This document shows positions 1 to 8,327 of a stretch of 63,171 bases of DNA, one piece after another. Under the pieces are notes generated by a model. It worked only from the letters and a program-made list of their open reading frames with translations. It did not search any database and was not told where the DNA came from. The stretch covers positions 1 to 63,171 of the forward strand of contig DAISVV010000001.1 in NCBI GenBank assembly GCA_036840015.1, given 5' to 3'. Every line of letters begins with the position of its first letter. The first letter of the stretch is position 1. The DNA is from SZUA-430 sp036840015 (GTDB lineage: Bacteria > Pseudomonadota > Alphaproteobacteria > Micropepsales > Micropepsaceae). Both the position numbers and the translations under genes were made by a program.

Positions 1-2
1 CG

Positions 3-617
3 CTTCAGCAGTCGCTTCTGGGCGAGCTCTTGCCCCGCGGCGGCATTCCGGAGGGGCCGCTGGAACCAGCGGCCCTTTTTCCAGGTGCGTCAGCTCTTGC
101 TTTCGAGGTTGGTTTCGGCGGGGGCGAACATCTTGCCGCGCAGGCGAGGCTGCATCCGCAGACCGGCTTCATTGGCTGCGAGCCGTTCGAGAACGGGGTT
201 GCCAAGCTCCTGACGCAGGTCCGGGCCCAGGGGCTGGCGAATGTGCGTGTGCATCCCGATGATGCGCGTGACATCCTCGAGCGACTGCCCGATGCCAGTC
301 TTTCGGTGATGTTTGTCCTCTTTCCTGATCCCTGGCCGAAATTCCGCCACCACAAGCGCCGCTTCATCCAGCCGCGGACACTCGGCGAAATTGCCCGCGC
401 CCTGAGGCCTGGCGGCGAGTTGCGGATCGCCACCGACCATCCCGATTATGCGCAATGGGCGCTCATGCATCTTGTTCGCGATGCGCGGTTCACCTGGGCG
501 GCGCAATGTGCGGCGGATTGGCGCGTGCGTCCGGCCGACTGGGTCGCGACGCGCTATGAGCAGAAGGCGCTGGCGGCCGGCCGAAGCTGCGTTTACCTCA
601 GATTTTTCAGGGCCTGA
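3..617 (+). CDS. trmB: tRNA (guanine-N7-)-methyltransferase, 5' partial
   Basis: Methylates G46 of tRNA to m7G using S-adenosylmethionine. Visible motifs are the SAM-binding segment FEVGFGGGEHL, the family hallmark FPDPWPKFRHHKRRF and TDHPDYAQW near the C-terminus. The reading frame is open to the left window edge (residues LQQSLLGELLPRGG before the TTG at 30), and these residues match the usual N-terminal region of TrmB, so the gene starts outside the window and the TTG at 30 is not a true start. About 204 residues are present of a typical 220-240. It lies upstream of the rimP-nusA operon, a common alphaproteobacterial arrangement. Confidence 0.93.
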   Translation, partial: LQQSLLGELLPRGGIPEGPLEPAALFPGASALAFEVGFGGGEHLAAQARLHPQTGFIGCEPFENGVAKLLTQVRAQGLANVRVHPDDARDILERLPDASLSVMFVLFPDPWPKFRHHKRRFIQPRTLGEIARALRPGGELRIATDHPDYAQWALMHLVRDARFTWAAQCAADWRVRPADWVATRYEQKALAAGRSCVYLRFFRA

Positions 618-631
618 GCCTTCTTTTGCCC

Positions 632-660
632 TTGGATTGGTGGGGGGCATCCTGTAGAAC
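632..660 (+). promoter_or_regulatory. candidate sigma70-type promoter for the rimP-nusA-infB operon
   Basis: TTGGAT (632-637), a 17-nt spacer and TAGAAC (655-660) lie just after the trmB stop and 90 nt before rimP. Transcription would begin near 667, so the 673-740 inverted repeat would lie in the leader. Called by eye from hexamer match and spacing only. Confidence 0.35.
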
Positions 661-672
661 ACCCTCGATTTC

Positions 673-740
673 CCGGACAAGATGAGCTTGTTCGCTGGCT
701 GACCGAAAGGGCAGCCCGGCGCCAGAGGTTTTTTGTCCGG
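673..740 (+). promoter_or_regulatory. inverted repeat in the rimP leader
   Basis: CCGGACAA at 673-680 is perfectly complementary to TTGTCCGG at 733-740, closing a 52-nt G/C-rich loop that ends 9 nt before the rimP ATG. In the transcript this would place a stem beside the weak ribosome binding region of rimP. A regulatory role is inference; the pairing is directly visible. Confidence 0.35.
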
Positions 741-749
741 ACAACGGAC

Positions 750-1289
750 ATGACCATGGCAAGACGCGCCACAGAGCTTGAACACCTGATTGCCCCCATC
801 GCGGAAGCGCTGGGCTATGCGCTCGTGCGTGTGCGGCTTTCAGGCGCCGTTCGCCCGACCCTGCAGGTGATGGCCGAGCTGCCTGATGGAACGATGCCGA
901 TCGAGGATTGCGCGCGCCTGAGCGAGGCGATTTCTGCAGCCTTCGAGCAGGCCGATCCCATCGAGGGCGAGTATGTGCTGGAGGTCTCGTCGCCGGGCAT
1001 TGACCGGCCGCTGACGCGTCGGCGCGACTTCGACGATTTCAACGGCCATGAAGCCAAGCTTGACCTGGTGGCGCCCATCGACGGGCGCAAGCGCATCAAG
1101 GGCACGCTGCGCGGGTTGCGCGGGGAAGACGTGCTGATCGAGACGGATGCCGGCCCGGGGGGCGGGCGGATCGAACTTTCCATTCCCCATGTTTCGATCG
1201 GCGAGGCCAAGCTCCTCTTGACCGATGCGCTGATCGAGCAGGATCTCAAGCGAAGAAAACAGGCCGGGAAGCCGGCGAAACCGAGGTAA
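750..1289 (+). CDS. rimP: ribosome maturation factor RimP
   Basis: Cytoplasmic factor needed for 30S subunit maturation. The 179-residue protein has the RimP N-terminal domain (HLIAPIAEALGYALVRVRL, then the segment ending in DCARLSEAIS) and the diagnostic YVLEVSSPGIDRPLT motif, followed by the SH3-like C-terminal domain and a basic tail. Two in-frame ATGs (750 and 756) are possible starts; neither has a strong Shine-Dalgarno. nusA follows after 5 nt, so this is the first gene of the nusA-infB operon. Confidence 0.95.
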   Translation: MTMARRATELEHLIAPIAEALGYALVRVRLSGAVRPTLQVMAELPDGTMPIEDCARLSEAISAAFEQADPIEGEYVLEVSSPGIDRPLTRRRDFDDFNGHEAKLDLVAPIDGRKRIKGTLRGLRGEDVLIETDAGPGGGRIELSIPHVSIGEAKLLLTDALIEQDLKRRKQAGKPAKPR

Positions 1290-1294
1290 CGAAG

Positions 1295-2884
1295 ATGGCT
1301 GTCAGTGCAAACAGGCTTGAATTGCTTCAGATCGCGGATGCGGTCGCGCGGGAGAAATCGATCGACAAGCAGATCGTGATTGCCGCGATGGAAGAAGCGA
1401 TCATGAAGGCTGCAAAGTCGCGCTATGGCCAGGAAAACGACATCACCGCCGAGATCGACCCCAAGACGGGCGAGACGCGGCTCAACCGCAAGCGTTCGGT
1501 CGTCGACAAGGTTGAGAACGATGCAACCGAAATCACGCTTGAAGAGGCGCTGAACCACAATCCTGCCGCCGAGGTGGGCGACGTTATCCTCGATCCGCTG
1601 CCGCCGATCGATTTCGGCCGCATTGCGACGCAGGCTGCCAAGCAGGTCATCTTCCAGAAGGTGCGCGATGCCGAGCGCGAGAAGCAGTTCGAGGAGTACA
1701 AGGACCGCGTCGGCGAGATCGTGCATGGCACGGTGAAGCGCGTCGAATACGGCAATGTGGTTGTCGACCTGGGCCGGGGCGAAGCCTTCGTGCGGCGCGA
1801 CGAGCTTCTGCCGCGCGAGACGTTCCGCACGGGCGATCGCATCCGCGCCTACATCTATGATGTTCGCCGCGAAGCCCGCGGACCGCAGATCTTCCTGTCT
1901 CGCACCCATACGCAGTTCATGGCCAAGCTGTTCGCGCAGGAGGTTCCCGAGATCTATGACGGGATCGTCGAGATCCGCTCGGTGGCCCGCGATCCCGGCT
2001 CGCGCGCGAAGATTGCCGTGATTTCCAAGGACTCCTCGATCGATCCGGTCGGCGCCTGCGTCGGCATGCGCGGCAGCCGCGTGCAGGCTGTCGTTCAGGA
2101 ATTGCAGGGCGAGAAGATCGACATCATTCCCTGGTCCCAGGACGCGGCAAACTTTGTCGTCAACGCGCTGGCACCGGCCGAGGTTTCCAAGGTGGTGCTC
2201 GATGATGACGCGCACCGGATCGAGGTTGTCGTAGGCGATGACCAGCTGTCGCTGGCGATCGGGCGGCGTGGACAGAACGTGCGTCTTGCCTCGCAGCTGA
2301 CCGGCTGGCAGATCGACATCCTGACGGAGGCCGAGGAATCGGAGCGCCGGCAGGAGCAGTTCCGCAAGCGGACCGAGTTGTTCATGAATTCGCTGGACGT
2401 GGACGAGACGCTTGCGCAGCTTCTCGCGTCGGAAAATTTCTCGGCCGTCGAGGACCTCGCCTATGTGGTGACGGAAGAGCTGGCCGAGATCCAGGGCATT
2501 GGCGAGGAGACGGCGAACGAGCTGCAGCGCCGGGCGCTTGAGTACCTTGAGCGGCAGAATGAGGCGTTTGATACCAAGCGTCGCGAGCTGGGCGTCGATG
2601 ATGCGATCCTGCAGGTCGAGGGCGTCACGCCTGCCATGGCGGTCGCGCTGGGCGAGGGCGGGGTGAAGACGCTCGAGGACCTCGCGGGATGCGCCACCGA
2701 TGACCTCGTCGGCTGGAACGAGACCGTGAACGGCGAGCGCAAGCATTTCGCGGGCATGCTGGAGAGCCTTGCTGTAACGGCCGATGATGCCAATGCGATC
2801 ATCATGGCTGCGCGCATTGCGGCGGGCTGGGTCGAGGCGCCGGCTGCGCCGGCCGAACCGGCTGCAGCGGAGGCCGATGCCTAG
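1295..2884 (+). CDS. nusA: transcription termination/antitermination factor NusA
   Basis: RNA polymerase-associated factor for pausing, termination and antitermination. The order seen is: NusA N-terminal domain (residues 1-130), S1 domain (about 135-200, VGEIVHGTVKRVEYGNVVVDLG), two KH domains (GACVGMRGSRVQAVVQEL and LAIGRRGQNVRLAS), then two acidic helix-hairpin-helix repeats and an Ala/Pro-rich tail. 529 residues is normal for Alphaproteobacteria. The TAG stop overlaps the GTG start of ylxR by one base, indicating translational coupling. Confidence 0.97.
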   Translation: MAVSANRLELLQIADAVAREKSIDKQIVIAAMEEAIMKAAKSRYGQENDITAEIDPKTGETRLNRKRSVVDKVENDATEITLEEALNHNPAAEVGDVILDPLPPIDFGRIATQAAKQVIFQKVRDAEREKQFEEYKDRVGEIVHGTVKRVEYGNVVVDLGRGEAFVRRDELLPRETFRTGDRIRAYIYDVRREARGPQIFLSRTHTQFMAKLFAQEVPEIYDGIVEIRSVARDPGSRAKIAVISKDSSIDPVGACVGMRGSRVQAVVQELQGEKIDIIPWSQDAANFVVNALAPAEVSKVVLDDDAHRIEVVVGDDQLSLAIGRRGQNVRLASQLTGWQIDILTEAEESERRQEQFRKRTELFMNSLDVDETLAQLLASENFSAVEDLAYVVTEELAEIQGIGEETANELQRRALEYLERQNEAFDTKRRELGVDDAILQVEGVTPAMAVALGEGGVKTLEDLAGCATDDLVGWNETVNGERKHFAGMLESLAVTADDANAIIMAARIAAGWVEAPAAPAEPAAAEADA

Positions 2885-3564
2885 TGGCCAGCCACCGGAC
2901 GGTGCAGCGCGAGCGCGACGAGCGCGATGAGGGGGTCGAAGGATCCCTGCGCCGCTGCATCGTGTCGGGGGACAGCAGGGCGCCGGAGCGCATGGTGCGC
3001 TTCGTCGTCGGCCCGGACGGCGACATCGTGCCGGACGTCGCCCACAAGCTGCCGGGTCGCGGCTATTGGGTCGGGGCCGAGCGCGCGCTGATCCAGCGAG
3101 CGGTCGAGCGGGAGGCCTTCTCGAAAGCTGCCCGCACCAAGGTGGTTCATCCGGCTGACCTGGCCTTCCGGGTCGAGGCGCTGATCGTCGCCCGGCTTGG
3201 CGAACTTCTTGGCCTTGCCCGGCGTGCGGGGGTGCTTACGCTCGGCTTTGCCAAGGTGGAGCCGCTGCTCAAGTCGCAGGCGGGGCGTATCGCCGCATTG
3301 GTCGAGGCGTCCAATTCGGGCGGCGCGGATCGCGGAAAGCTCATCGGAATTGCCCGCAGAAACCCCGGGATCCGGGTTGTGGGATGCCTTACCGACGAGG
3401 AAATCGGCGTGGCGCTGGGCCGAGAAAATGTGATACACGCTTGCCTGAGCCATGGTCCGCTTGCCGATCGGTTTTTGTCCGAGGCTGAGCGGCTTGGCGG
3501 CTTCCGCGTGTTGTGTCCAGCCGAATGGGACGTGGCTTCGCACCGCGAGGGCGACGGCGTTTGA
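2884..3564 (+). CDS. ylxR: YlxR (DUF448) - L7Ae/YlxQ fusion RNA-binding protein
   Basis: Residues about 22-95 form a YlxR domain (RRCIVSGDSRAPERMVRFVVG, then the GRGYWV loop); residues about 100-200 resemble the ribosomal L7Ae/YlxQ fold (LGLARRAGVLTLGF). In many bacteria these are separate genes between nusA and infB; the fusion is common in Alphaproteobacteria. RNA binding is expected from both domains but the exact role is unknown. The start is the GTG in TAGTG shared with the nusA stop. Confidence 0.88.
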   Translation: MASHRTVQRERDERDEGVEGSLRRCIVSGDSRAPERMVRFVVGPDGDIVPDVAHKLPGRGYWVGAERALIQRAVEREAFSKAARTKVVHPADLAFRVEALIVARLGELLGLARRAGVLTLGFAKVEPLLKSQAGRIAALVEASNSGGADRGKLIGIARRNPGIRVVGCLTDEEIGVALGRENVIHACLSHGPLADRFLSEAERLGGFRVLCPAEWDVASHREGDGV

Positions 3565-3611
3565 GTTGGTGTTTCCTAAAGTGACCCAAGACAAGGGATT
3601 GAAAGGCGCGC

Positions 3612-6389
3612 ATGACTGACAAAAAGACTCCAGATGGCGACAAGACACTGCATGCCTCTGGTGCGCCCAAAACCCTGTCGGTGAAGCGCCCGGAGACGGG
3701 TGTCGTGCGCCAGGCCTTCAGCCATGGACGGTCGAAGGCCGTGGTGGTCGAGATCAAGCGGCCGACGGTCGTGCGGCCTGCAGGCAAGCCGGAGGCGCCC
3801 AAGGCGCCAGCGGTTCCCGCCGATGCGCCGAAGGCCGAGGCTGCTGCCCCGCCGGCAGCGCCCGCGAAGCCGGCGAAGCCCGCGCCTGTGCAGCCCAAGC
3901 AGGGCGGCATGGTGCTGCGCACGCTGACCGAAGGGGAAAAGGAAGCCCGGCTTCGCGCGCTCAAGGATGCCCGCATTGCCGAAGAGGAAGAGCGGCGCCG
4001 CGCGCAGGAAGAAGCCAAGCGGCGCGCCGAAGAGGAAGAGCGGCTGGCCCGCGAGCGCGAAGCTGCAGCCAAGCGCAAGGCCGAAGAAGATGCCCGCCGT
4101 GTCATCGAAGATGAAACACGCCGCAGGGCCGATGTTGATGCCCGCAGGCGCAACGAACCCGTCGATGAGGCTGCGGCCGCACCGCTGGTGAAACCGATCT
4201 CGCGTGGTCCGGCGCCCACGGGGCCGCGCAGCCCGCGTCCGGCCGGTGCGCCGGGTGCCCGCCCGTCAGGGCCGGGGACTGGCCCGCGTCCTGCCGGGGG
4301 ACCTTCCGGGGCACCTGGCCGCGGTTCGGCGTTTCCGCCTGCTGGCGGGCGCGGTGCGCCGTCGCCTGCCGGGCTTCAGGGGCCTGCACGCAGGCCTGGG
4401 CAGGGTGACGATGATGACGGGCGCCGTCGCGCCGGCGGCAAGGGTGTTCCGGCGAAGCCGGTCTCTGCCCCGCGCAAGGGTGGCGATGAACGCCGCACAG
4501 GCAAGCTGTCGGTGGTGACCGCGCTCGACGAGCAGGAGCGCGTTCGCTCGATCGCAGCCTACAAGCGCCATGTGCAGCGTGCACAGCGTGCGCAGCTTGG
4601 CATCAAGGACAACAATGATGCGCCGCAGAAGATCGTCAGGGATGTCGTCATCCCTGAATCGATCACGGTGCAGGAACTGGCGAACCGCATGGCCACGCGT
4701 GCGGTCGACATCATCAAGAGCCTGATGAAGCAGGGGCAGATGGTGACGATCAACACGTCGCTCGATGCGGATACTGCGCAGCTGATTGCCGAGGAGTTCG
4801 GTCATACGGTGAAGCGTGTTGCCGAGTCTGACGTGCTCGAGGGCCTGGCCGGCGACGATGACACGGATGAGACACTTGTGGCGCGTGCGCCAGTGGTGAC
4901 CGTCATGGGTCATGTCGACCACGGCAAGACATCACTGCTTGATGCTTTGCGCTCGACCGACGTGGCGGCGGGCGAGGCCGGCGGCATCACGCAGCATATC
5001 GGTGCCTATCAGGTGACGCTGCCGTCCAAGCAGAAGATCACGTTCCTCGATACGCCGGGCCATGCTGCGTTCACAGCCATGCGCGCGCGCGGCGCGAAGG
5101 TGACGGATATCGTGGTTCTCGTGGTGGCAGCGGATGACGGCGTGATGCCGCAGACCATCGAGGCCATCAATCACGCCAAGGCGGCGAAGGTTCCGATCAT
5201 TGTTGCCATCAACAAGATCGACAAGCCGGGCTGCCAGCCCGACCGCGTGCGCAATGAATTGCTGAGCCACGAGATCGTACTCGAGGCGATGGGCGGCGAC
5301 ACGCTGTCCGTCGAGGTCTCGGCAACCAAGCGGATCAACCTCGACAAGCTCGAGGAGGCGATCCTCCTGCAGGCGGAAGTACTTGACCTGAAGGCCAACC
5401 CGAACCGTCCCGCGTCGGGCGCGATCGTGGAGGCCAAACTCGACAAGGGGCGTGGTCCGGTTGCAACCGCTCTGGTCCAGCGCGGCTCCATCAAGGTGGG
5501 TGACATTGTCGTGGCCGGTGCCGAATGGGGCCGCGTGCGCGCGCTTGTGAACGAGCGCGGCGAGCAGGTCCAGCGTGCTGGTCCGTCCGAGCCGGTCGAG
5601 ATCCTCGGCCTTTCGGCACCTCCGGAAGCCGGCGACGACTTCGCCGTCGTCGACAGCGAAGGCCGTGCGCGCGAGGTTGCCGATTTCCGTGCCCGCAAGA
5701 AGAAAGAGCTTCGCTCGCGTGCTGTCGGTCGCGCGTCGCTTGACCAGGTGCTTGCCGCCAAGGGACAGGGCGAGGCGAAGATCCTTCCGCTCGTCGTCAA
5801 GTCGGACGTGCAGGGTTCGGTCGAAGCCATTTCGGCCGCCCTGGCACAGCTGTCAACTTCGGAAGTCAAGGCGCAGGTGCTTCATGCAGGCGTCGGCGGT
5901 GTCACGCAGAGCGACATCATCCTCGCGCGTGCCTCGGGTGCACCCATTATCGCCTTCAACGTGCGTGCGACTGCGGAAGCGCGTGACATGGCGAAGCGCG
6001 ACGGCGTCGAGATCCGGTATTACTCGATCATCTACAACATCATCGATGACATCCGGGCAGCGATGTCGGGCCTGCTCGCGCCGACCCTGCGAGAGAATTT
6101 CCTCGGCTATGCCGAGATCCTCGAGGTGTTCAACATCACGAAGGTCGGCAAGGTTGCGGGTTGCCGCGTGACGGAAGGCAAGGTGCTTCGCGGCAACAAG
6201 GTTCGCCTGCTGCGGGACAACGTGGTCATCCACGAAGGCACGCTGTCGACCCTCAAGCGCTTCAAGGACGAGGTCAAGGAAGTCGTCGTGGGCCAGGAAT
6301 GCGGCATGGCCTTCGACAACTACCAGGACATCCAGAAGGGTGACCAGATCGAGTGCTTCGAGGTCGAAACGATCAAGCGGACACTCTAG
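3612..6389 (+). CDS. infB: translation initiation factor IF-2
   Basis: GTPase that brings fMet-tRNA to the 30S subunit. The 925 residues begin with a long low-complexity region: Ala/Pro-rich, then a charged Glu/Arg helix (about residues 105-190), then Gly/Pro/Arg-rich. The conserved core follows: IF2_N (SITVQELANRMATRAVDIIK), G1 GHVDHGKTSLLD, G3 DTPGHAAF, G4 NKID, then domains II, III and IV. The ATG at 3612 is preceded by AAGG. The gene lies in the canonical nusA-ylxR-infB-rbfA-truB-rpsO-pnp order. Confidence 0.98.
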   Translation: MTDKKTPDGDKTLHASGAPKTLSVKRPETGVVRQAFSHGRSKAVVVEIKRPTVVRPAGKPEAPKAPAVPADAPKAEAAAPPAAPAKPAKPAPVQPKQGGMVLRTLTEGEKEARLRALKDARIAEEEERRRAQEEAKRRAEEEERLAREREAAAKRKAEEDARRVIEDETRRRADVDARRRNEPVDEAAAAPLVKPISRGPAPTGPRSPRPAGAPGARPSGPGTGPRPAGGPSGAPGRGSAFPPAGGRGAPSPAGLQGPARRPGQGDDDDGRRRAGGKGVPAKPVSAPRKGGDERRTGKLSVVTALDEQERVRSIAAYKRHVQRAQRAQLGIKDNNDAPQKIVRDVVIPESITVQELANRMATRAVDIIKSLMKQGQMVTINTSLDADTAQLIAEEFGHTVKRVAESDVLEGLAGDDDTDETLVARAPVVTVMGHVDHGKTSLLDALRSTDVAAGEAGGITQHIGAYQVTLPSKQKITFLDTPGHAAFTAMRARGAKVTDIVVLVVAADDGVMPQTIEAINHAKAAKVPIIVAINKIDKPGCQPDRVRNELLSHEIVLEAMGGDTLSVEVSATKRINLDKLEEAILLQAEVLDLKANPNRPASGAIVEAKLDKGRGPVATALVQRGSIKVGDIVVAGAEWGRVRALVNERGEQVQRAGPSEPVEILGLSAPPEAGDDFAVVDSEGRAREVADFRARKKKELRSRAVGRASLDQVLAAKGQGEAKILPLVVKSDVQGSVEAISAALAQLSTSEVKAQVLHAGVGGVTQSDIILARASGAPIIAFNVRATAEARDMAKRDGVEIRYYSIIYNIIDDIRAAMSGLLAPTLRENFLGYAEILEVFNITKVGKVAGCRVTEGKVLRGNKVRLLRDNVVIHEGTLSTLKRFKDEVKEVVVGQECGMAFDNYQDIQKGDQIECFEVETIKRTL

Positions 6390-6394
6390 CCCGG

Positions 6395-6450
6395 CGTCCG
6401 CGCCGCGCGCGGACGGCGGGGGCGGGCCTCACGGGAGGTTCGCCCCGTCC
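6395..6450 (+). promoter_or_regulatory. two mutually exclusive hairpins between infB and rbfA
   Basis: CGTCCGCGC (6395-6403) pairs with GCGCGGACG (6407-6415) around a 3-nt loop. An alternative stem pairs GGGGCG (6419-6424) with CGCCCC (6441-6446) and GGAC (6411-6414) with GTCC (6447-6450). The GGAC bases are used in both, so the stems compete. No U-tract follows, so this is not a classical terminator; it could be a processing or attenuation element. Confidence 0.3.
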
Positions 6451-6473
6451 TCCCTGAAGGAATTGGTGCCAGC

Positions 6474-6926
6474 ATGGCCCGGAAACCCCACCGACCCGAG
6501 ACCGGCAGCGGACCCACGCAGCGGCAGCTGCGCGTGGGCGAAGAGATCCGGCATATCCTTGCCGGCATCCTGATGCGCGGCGAATTGCGGGATCCGGCGC
6601 TTGCCGGCGTATCGGTCACCATCTCGGAGGTTCGGATCAGTCCGGACCTGAAGAATGCCACGGCCTTTGCCATGCCGCTGGGCGGGGCGCAGCTTGAACC
6701 TGTGCTCGAGGCCCTGAACCGCACATCGCCCTACCTGCGGTCGCAGGTCGCCAAGCTGCTGCAGTTGCGCCACGCGCCGGTCCTGCAATTCGTGGCCGAC
6801 CGGTCGTTCGACGAGGCGCATCACATCGAGGAGATCCTGCGGTCCGAGAAGGTTGCCCGCGATCTTCGCCATGCGGGCGACGGCCCTGATCCTCATGACG
6901 GTGACGATGGCGAAGCGAAAGGGTGA
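6474..6926 (+). CDS. rbfA: ribosome-binding factor A
   Basis: Cold-shock-associated 30S maturation factor. The 150-residue protein shows the RbfA pattern: GEEIRHILAGILMRGELRDPAL, VTISEVRISPDLKNATAFAMPLGG, then RSQVAKLLQLRHAPVLQFVAD. The acidic C-terminal tail (DGPDPHDGDDGEAKG) is beyond the core fold. AAGGA upstream of the ATG supports this start. Its last 20 nt overlap the start of truB. Confidence 0.95.
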   Translation: MARKPHRPETGSGPTQRQLRVGEEIRHILAGILMRGELRDPALAGVSVTISEVRISPDLKNATAFAMPLGGAQLEPVLEALNRTSPYLRSQVAKLLQLRHAPVLQFVADRSFDEAHHIEEILRSEKVARDLRHAGDGPDPHDGDDGEAKG

Positions 6927-7851
6927 GCCGGTCCATGGCTGGCTTGTGCTCAACAAGTCCTGCGGGATCACCTCGACAAAGGCGCTATCGATTGCCCGAC
7001 GCCTGCTGAATGCCAACAAGGCCGGCCACGCCGGCACGCTCGATCCGCTTGCCGACGGGGTGCTGCCGCTGGCGTTCGGCGAGGCGACCAAGACCGTTCC
7101 CTACCTCGTCGATGCGCGCAAGACCTACCGCTTCACGGTCCGCTGGGGGCAGGAGACCTCGACGGATGACCGTGAGGGGCCGGTCGTGCAGTCGAGCGAC
7201 TTGCGCCCGAACCCGGAACAGGTCCTTGCGGCCTTGCCGGGCTTCATCGGGCGGGTGCTGCAGGTGCCGCCTGCTTTCTCGGCGATCCTTGTCGACGGGC
7301 AGCGCGCCTATGACCTCGCGCGGGATGGCGAGACGGTGGAGCTTCTTGCCCGCGAGACAGACATCTTCCGGCTTGAGGTCGTCGAGGCCCCGGACGCCGA
7401 CCATACCGTCTTCCACATGACGTGCGGCAAAGGGACCTATGTTCGGGCCTTTGCGCGCGATATCGGCCGGGTCCTTGGCTGTTTTGGCCATGTTGCCTCG
7501 TTAACCCGGACGGCGGTCGGACCCTTCCGGCTGGCGGACGCGATTACGCTGGAAAAACTCGAGGAATCTGCTAAAGACCCCGCCACCACGCGTGGCCTCC
7601 GGCCGCTCGCGACCGTGCTGGACGACATCCCGGCACTGGCCGTGACAGACCAGGAGGCCTCCCAGCTCAGGCTGGGTCGGGCCATCCTGGCGCGCGGTCG
7701 TCTCTTCCTCTCCGAAGGGGTAGCCGATGACAGCGTCGCGCATGCCGTGCCGCCTGTCTATTGCCGTACCCGTTCCGGCGATCCCGTTGCGATCGCGGTC
7801 TTCGAGGCAGGAGAGGTGAAGCCCATCCGTGTATTCAACTTTTCACATTGA
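6907..7851 (+). CDS. truB: tRNA pseudouridine(55) synthase
   Basis: Makes pseudouridine 55 in the T-loop of tRNA. 314 residues from the ATG at 6907 (MAKRKGEPVHGWLVLNKSCG); the earlier in-frame codon at 6853 lies deep inside rbfA and adds nonconserved residues. The catalytic motif GHAGTLDPLADGVLPLAFGEATK contains the essential Asp; the later KTYRF, GKGTYVRAFARDIG and C-terminal segments are also typical. It overlaps rbfA by 20 nt and rpsO follows after 11 nt. Confidence 0.95.
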   Translation: MAKRKGEPVHGWLVLNKSCGITSTKALSIARRLLNANKAGHAGTLDPLADGVLPLAFGEATKTVPYLVDARKTYRFTVRWGQETSTDDREGPVVQSSDLRPNPEQVLAALPGFIGRVLQVPPAFSAILVDGQRAYDLARDGETVELLARETDIFRLEVVEAPDADHTVFHMTCGKGTYVRAFARDIGRVLGCFGHVASLTRTAVGPFRLADAITLEKLEESAKDPATTRGLRPLATVLDDIPALAVTDQEASQLRLGRAILARGRLFLSEGVADDSVAHAVPPVYCRTRSGDPVAIAVFEAGEVKPIRVFNFSH

Positions 7852-7862
7852 GGAACAATCCG

Positions 7863-8132
7863 ATGTCGTTGACTGCAGAGCGCAAGCTTGAAATCGTCAA
7901 GCAATTCGCCACGAAGCCGGGTGACACCGGTTCTCCAGAGGTACAGGTGGCCGTTCTTTCGGAACGGATCAACGGTCTCACGGAACACTTCAAGAGCCAC
8001 GTGAAGGACAACCATTCGCGTCGCGGCCTTCTGAAGATGGTCTCCCAGCGCCGGCGTCTTCTCGACTATCTCAAGAAGACCGACAAGGCGCGCTACGACA
8101 CAATCATCTCGAAACTCGGCCTGCGCCGGTAG
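7863..8132 (+). CDS. rpsO: 30S ribosomal protein S15
   Basis: 89 residues from the ATG at 7863, with GAGGAACA upstream. The conserved S15 segments TGSPEVQVAVLSERINGLTEH, KDNHSRRGLLKMVSQRRRLLDYL and the terminal SKLGLR are all present. S15 is a primary 16S rRNA binder of the 30S subunit. As in most proteobacteria, pnp follows, here after a 195-nt leader with a strong hairpin. Confidence 0.98.
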   Translation: MSLTAERKLEIVKQFATKPGDTGSPEVQVAVLSERINGLTEHFKSHVKDNHSRRGLLKMVSQRRRLLDYLKKTDKARYDTIISKLGLRR

Positions 8133-8188
8133 ATCCGAATGACGCCATCCAACGGACGGAGTGAAGGCTTCGTCCAGCCAAACAGGTT

Positions 8189-8220
8189 TCCGGGTTGCGC
8201 GCGTGGCGCGCAGACCCGGA
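8189..8220 (+). promoter_or_regulatory. strong stem-loop in the rpsO-pnp spacer, likely pnp leader processing site
   Basis: TCCGGGT (8189-8195) pairs with ACCCGGA (8214-8220), and inside it GCGCGC (8197-8202) pairs with GCGCGC (8206-8211) around a GTG loop. This gives 13 base pairs with a small asymmetric internal loop. No T-run follows, so read-through into pnp is expected. In E. coli an RNase III-cleaved stem in the pnp leader mediates autoregulation; the same role here is inferred from position. Confidence 0.55.
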
Positions 8221-8327
8221 GGCGTCACTTGCGCGTGCCCAATCTCCCTACAACCATTTCCCTGCAAGAAGAGAGCAGAGAAGGCTGTCCGCAATCCGGC
8301 GGACCGCAAACTCAGGACTGAAACAGA

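Noticed and set aside
30..32. TTG as the start of trmB
   Set aside because: Residues encoded before it up to the window edge fit the TrmB N-terminal region, so the gene is simply cut by the edge.
815..2746. 643-codon open frame on the minus strand
   Set aside because: Antisense to rimP and nusA, both certain genes; product has His/Asp/Leu-rich composition typical of a mirror frame in high-GC DNA.
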